From: Anaerostipes caccae L1-92
GTDB lineage: Bacteria > Bacillota > Clostridia > Lachnospirales > Lachnospiraceae
Length of the DNA stretch: 64,000 nucleotides
Assembly: GCF_014467075.1 (NCBI RefSeq)
Contig: NZ_AP023027.1
Location: 3,261,501-3,325,500 of the forward strand
Direction: 5' to 3'
Shown piece after piece: positions 62,206 to 64,000 of the stretch (within the stretch, counting starts at the first letter, position 1; each line of letters opens with the position of its first letter). A model generated the notes under the pieces. It did not search any database, had not been told where the DNA came from, and saw nothing but the letters and a program-made list of their open reading frames with translations. Both the position numbers and the translations under genes were made by a program.

Positions 62206-63382
62206 ACTGACCATACTCCCTAAGTTTTTTCGTATTGTAAAGTGGTTCAGCAAAACAGAGCCCTTTTTGCTGATCAAACGTAAACAGTTTTGCAAGTTTC
62301 ACCTGACCGTCGCAGATTCCAAGGACCTCATCGATCTCCATCAGCTTTCTGCTGCCGTCTCTGACTCTGCCGAGATGAATGATAATATCAATGGCAGATG
62401 CGATCTGTCCCCGTATAGCTGAAACCGGCATCTCCACTCCCATTAGAACCATCGTTTCCAGACGTCTCAACATGTCCTCAGGTCCGTTAGAGTGCCCGGT
62501 GGAAATGGACCCGTCGTGTCCAGTATTCATGGCATTCAGCATCGACAAAGCTTCCTCTCCGCGCACTTCCCCCACGATGATACGGTCAGGCCTTGACCTG
62601 AGCGCTGCCTTGATCAGCTGTGCAATCGTGATCTGGTTCTCCCCGGCAATATTGGCATTTCTCATCTCCAGGCGGACCAGGTTCTCAATGCCATTGAGTT
62701 TCAGTTCCGCCGAGTCCTCTATCGTGATGATCCGTTCATCTTTCGGAATACAGTTTGACATTCCGTTCAGCAATGTTGTCTTTCCGCTTCCGGTGCCTCC
62801 TGAAATAAAGATGTTATATCTGGCCTTGACGAGAATCTCAAGAAACTGCTCCGTAAAATGTGTAAAGGCCCCTTTTTCCCGCAGCCATTCCATCGTCATA
62901 GGTTCCCCCGCAAACTTTCTGATCGTCATAGCGGCACCATTCAAAGAGACTGGCGGCAGCATTACATTGACCCTTGAACCGTCGGGAAGCCTGGCATCTA
63001 CTATGGGATTCGTCTCATTAACGATACGATTGGCCCCTGCCACGATCTGCTGGATCACCTGATACAGCTTCTCTTCGGAAGAAAACTTCTTATGACATCT
63101 CCTGAGTTTTCCGGCGATCTCAACAAATACATTTTGATATCCGTTGATCATGATCTCCGTGATTGAAGTATCGTCCAGCAGATCCTGGAGAATATCCAGT
63201 CTGCGCAGCGAGTTATAAACCTCTTTCAGCAGTTCGTACTTATACTTCAGCGGCAGATATCCTTCTTCTGACATCTGCTGCAGCTCTTCCTCTATCAATT
63301 CCAGAAGCTGCCTGTCGCTTATATCACAGATAAGGTCAGCTCTGTGAAGCACTCTTTCTTTTAATTTCTCTCTGCAGAACAT
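62150..63382 (-). CDS. tadA: TadA/CpaF-type secretion ATPase
   Basis: 410 residues. Powers Flp pilus assembly. N-terminal domain (ISDRQLLELIEEELQQMSEEGYLPLKYKYELLKEVYNSL), DDTSITEIMINGYQNVFVE, Walker A ISGGTGSGKTTLLNGMSN, EDSAELKL, SLRSRPDRIIVGEVRGEEALSMLNAMNTGHDGSISTGHSN (Walker B and catalytic His). Start overlaps the end of the TadZ-like gene by 22 bases. Confidence 0.94.
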   Translation of the reverse strand: MFCREKLKERVLHRADLICDISDRQLLELIEEELQQMSEEGYLPLKYKYELLKEVYNSLRRLDILQDLLDDTSITEIMINGYQNVFVEIAGKLRRCHKKFSSEEKLYQVIQQIVAGANRIVNETNPIVDARLPDGSRVNVMLPPVSLNGAAMTIRKFAGEPMTMEWLREKGAFTHFTEQFLEILVKARYNIFISGGTGSGKTTLLNGMSNCIPKDERIITIEDSAELKLNGIENLVRLEMRNANIAGENQITIAQLIKAALRSRPDRIIVGEVRGEEALSMLNAMNTGHDGSISTGHSNGPEDMLRRLETMVLMGVEMPVSAIRGQIASAIDIIIHLGRVRDGSRKLMEIDEVLGICDGQVKLAKLFTFDQQKGLCFAEPLYNTKKLREYGQYEAYKELLSQQNQGGKHP

Positions 63383-64000
63383 TTCGTCCTGTCTGCTTGG
63401 TTCTGTGTCTCTGATAAATATACCTCCTTCCAGTGCAGTTTCGAAAGTACAGGGTGCTGTTTAGAAAGTTCTTTAAATCCCAAAAGCCTGGGATCTTCCA
63501 TATCTTCTTCCCAAATCGGAAGATACAGACGGTCACAAAGCGAGAACAGTTCAAAATCATAAATACAGGCTGTGCTCATATCTAATACGGCATATATTCC
63601 CGCTTCTTCCAGCCGCTGAAAAAACCACCGGTAATCTTCCCCGGACATGTCCTTATAGTCCATAAAACATCGGGCAGAGCCGATCATTTTGACTCCGTCA
63701 GTGCCCGAGATCAGACTTTGCGCATAATCGATGATATTCTCCCTCCTGGCCTTCACCGCAAACAGAAGGTCCTCCATGCTCCTGTTTTGAACGGCATATC
63801 CGTAAGCTTCCATACCTAAATACAGTGCACTGCGTTTTACTGCGGTCTCAAGCGCAAATCCGGTACGTCTCAAATTATCAGAAGGAGAGTAGACACCTGT
63901 CACACCGCCTGATTCCGGGCCTTTTGGACTGAAAACTGCGTATGCCTCCTTCACGATCTCCTTTGCACTTCCATATCGGCATGCCCCCTTTAAGGGCTCT
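63361..64000 (-). CDS. TadZ/CpaE-like ATPase, 5' end outside window
   Basis: Frame is open to the window edge; only the C-terminal portion (about 212 codons) is seen. A MinD/ParA-type region with AVFSPKGPESGGVTGVYSPSDNLRRTGFALETA, where the P-loop Lys/Gly pattern is degenerate, as in TadZ. It probably sets the polar position of the pilus. First visible gene of the pilus operon in the reading direction. Confidence 0.72.
   Translation of the reverse strand, partial: EPLKGACRYGSAKEIVKEAYAVFSPKGPESGGVTGVYSPSDNLRRTGFALETAVKRSALYLGMEAYGYAVQNRSMEDLLFAVKARRENIIDYAQSLISGTDGVKMIGSARCFMDYKDMSGEDYRWFFQRLEEAGIYAVLDMSTACIYDFELFSLCDRLYLPIWEEDMEDPRLLGFKELSKQHPVLSKLHWKEVYLSETQNQADRTKCSAERN

Overview
The window looks like chromosomal DNA from a low-to-mid GC, Gram-positive anaerobe of the Clostridia, most likely Lachnospiraceae. 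The grounds are spoIIR (endospore formation), pflAB fermentation, a T-box before ileS, LevR/sigma-54 control of a mannose-family PTS, a clostridial Tad/Flp pilus cluster, PanG-type pantothenate synthesis and strong AGGAGG ribosome sites. I saw no rRNA, tRNA, CRISPR array, intact IS element or complete prophage. No database search was possible; names rest on motifs, length and context.

Layout: 1-1.6 kb, ileS (3' end cut by the window edge) with its T-box. 1.6-8.7 kb, a carbohydrate-uptake locus: sigma-54 activator LevR, a -24/-12 promoter, PTS IIA-IIB-IIC-IID, two tandem esterases (one apparently dead), and a divergent HPr lacking the regulatory Ser46. 8.8-17 kb, pncB, plsC, a small membrane protein, a PfkB kinase, then a two-component system cotranscribed with a RluA-type synthase and a eukaryotic-type HisA. 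17.1-21.2 kb, a compact panG-panB-panC-panD-coaBC operon divergent from an AEC transporter. 22.4-30.4 kb, a methyltransferase, two 38-aa paralogous membrane proteins, spoIIR, a ZTP riboswitch before pflA-pflB, an ABC-F ATPase behind a small-ORF/terminator leader, and a DeoR regulator.

30.5-38 kb is an alpha-glucoside PTS region: an AT-rich remnant of an Abi_2/AbiF gene with a structured upstream RNA, two tandem RpiR regulators, a glucose-type EIIA, a GH4 6-phospho-alpha-glucosidase, an AraC regulator, a degenerate HPr-like protein and a IIBC permease. 38.3-41.7 kb is class Ia ribonucleotide reductase nrdA-nrdB with an NrdR-like box inside its promoter. 41.7-50.9 kb is mostly housekeeping: AraC/GyrI regulator, amidase, polysaccharide deacetylase, ade, metK, murA, a shikimate kinase-like protein, flavin reductase and HIT protein. 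51-51.4 kb is a disrupted small gene behind a consensus promoter. 51.7-54.3 kb is dnaX-ebfC-recR. 55.1-64 kb is a Tad/Flp pilus operon (TadZ-like, TadA, TadB, TadC, Flp pilin, TadG-like, two TadE-like, FHA protein, rhomboid protease).

How it fits together: the two PTS loci each carry their own regulators, so sugar uptake is controlled locally by PTS phosphorylation. Several operons are set by RNA leaders (T-box, ZTP, ABC-F attenuator). The observations most worth checking are the AbiF-type RNA with its truncated gene, the ABC-F leader, the twin 38-aa membrane proteins, the PTS locus with HPr(Asn46), the broken or recoded gene at 51 kb, and the pilus operon ending in a rhomboid protease.
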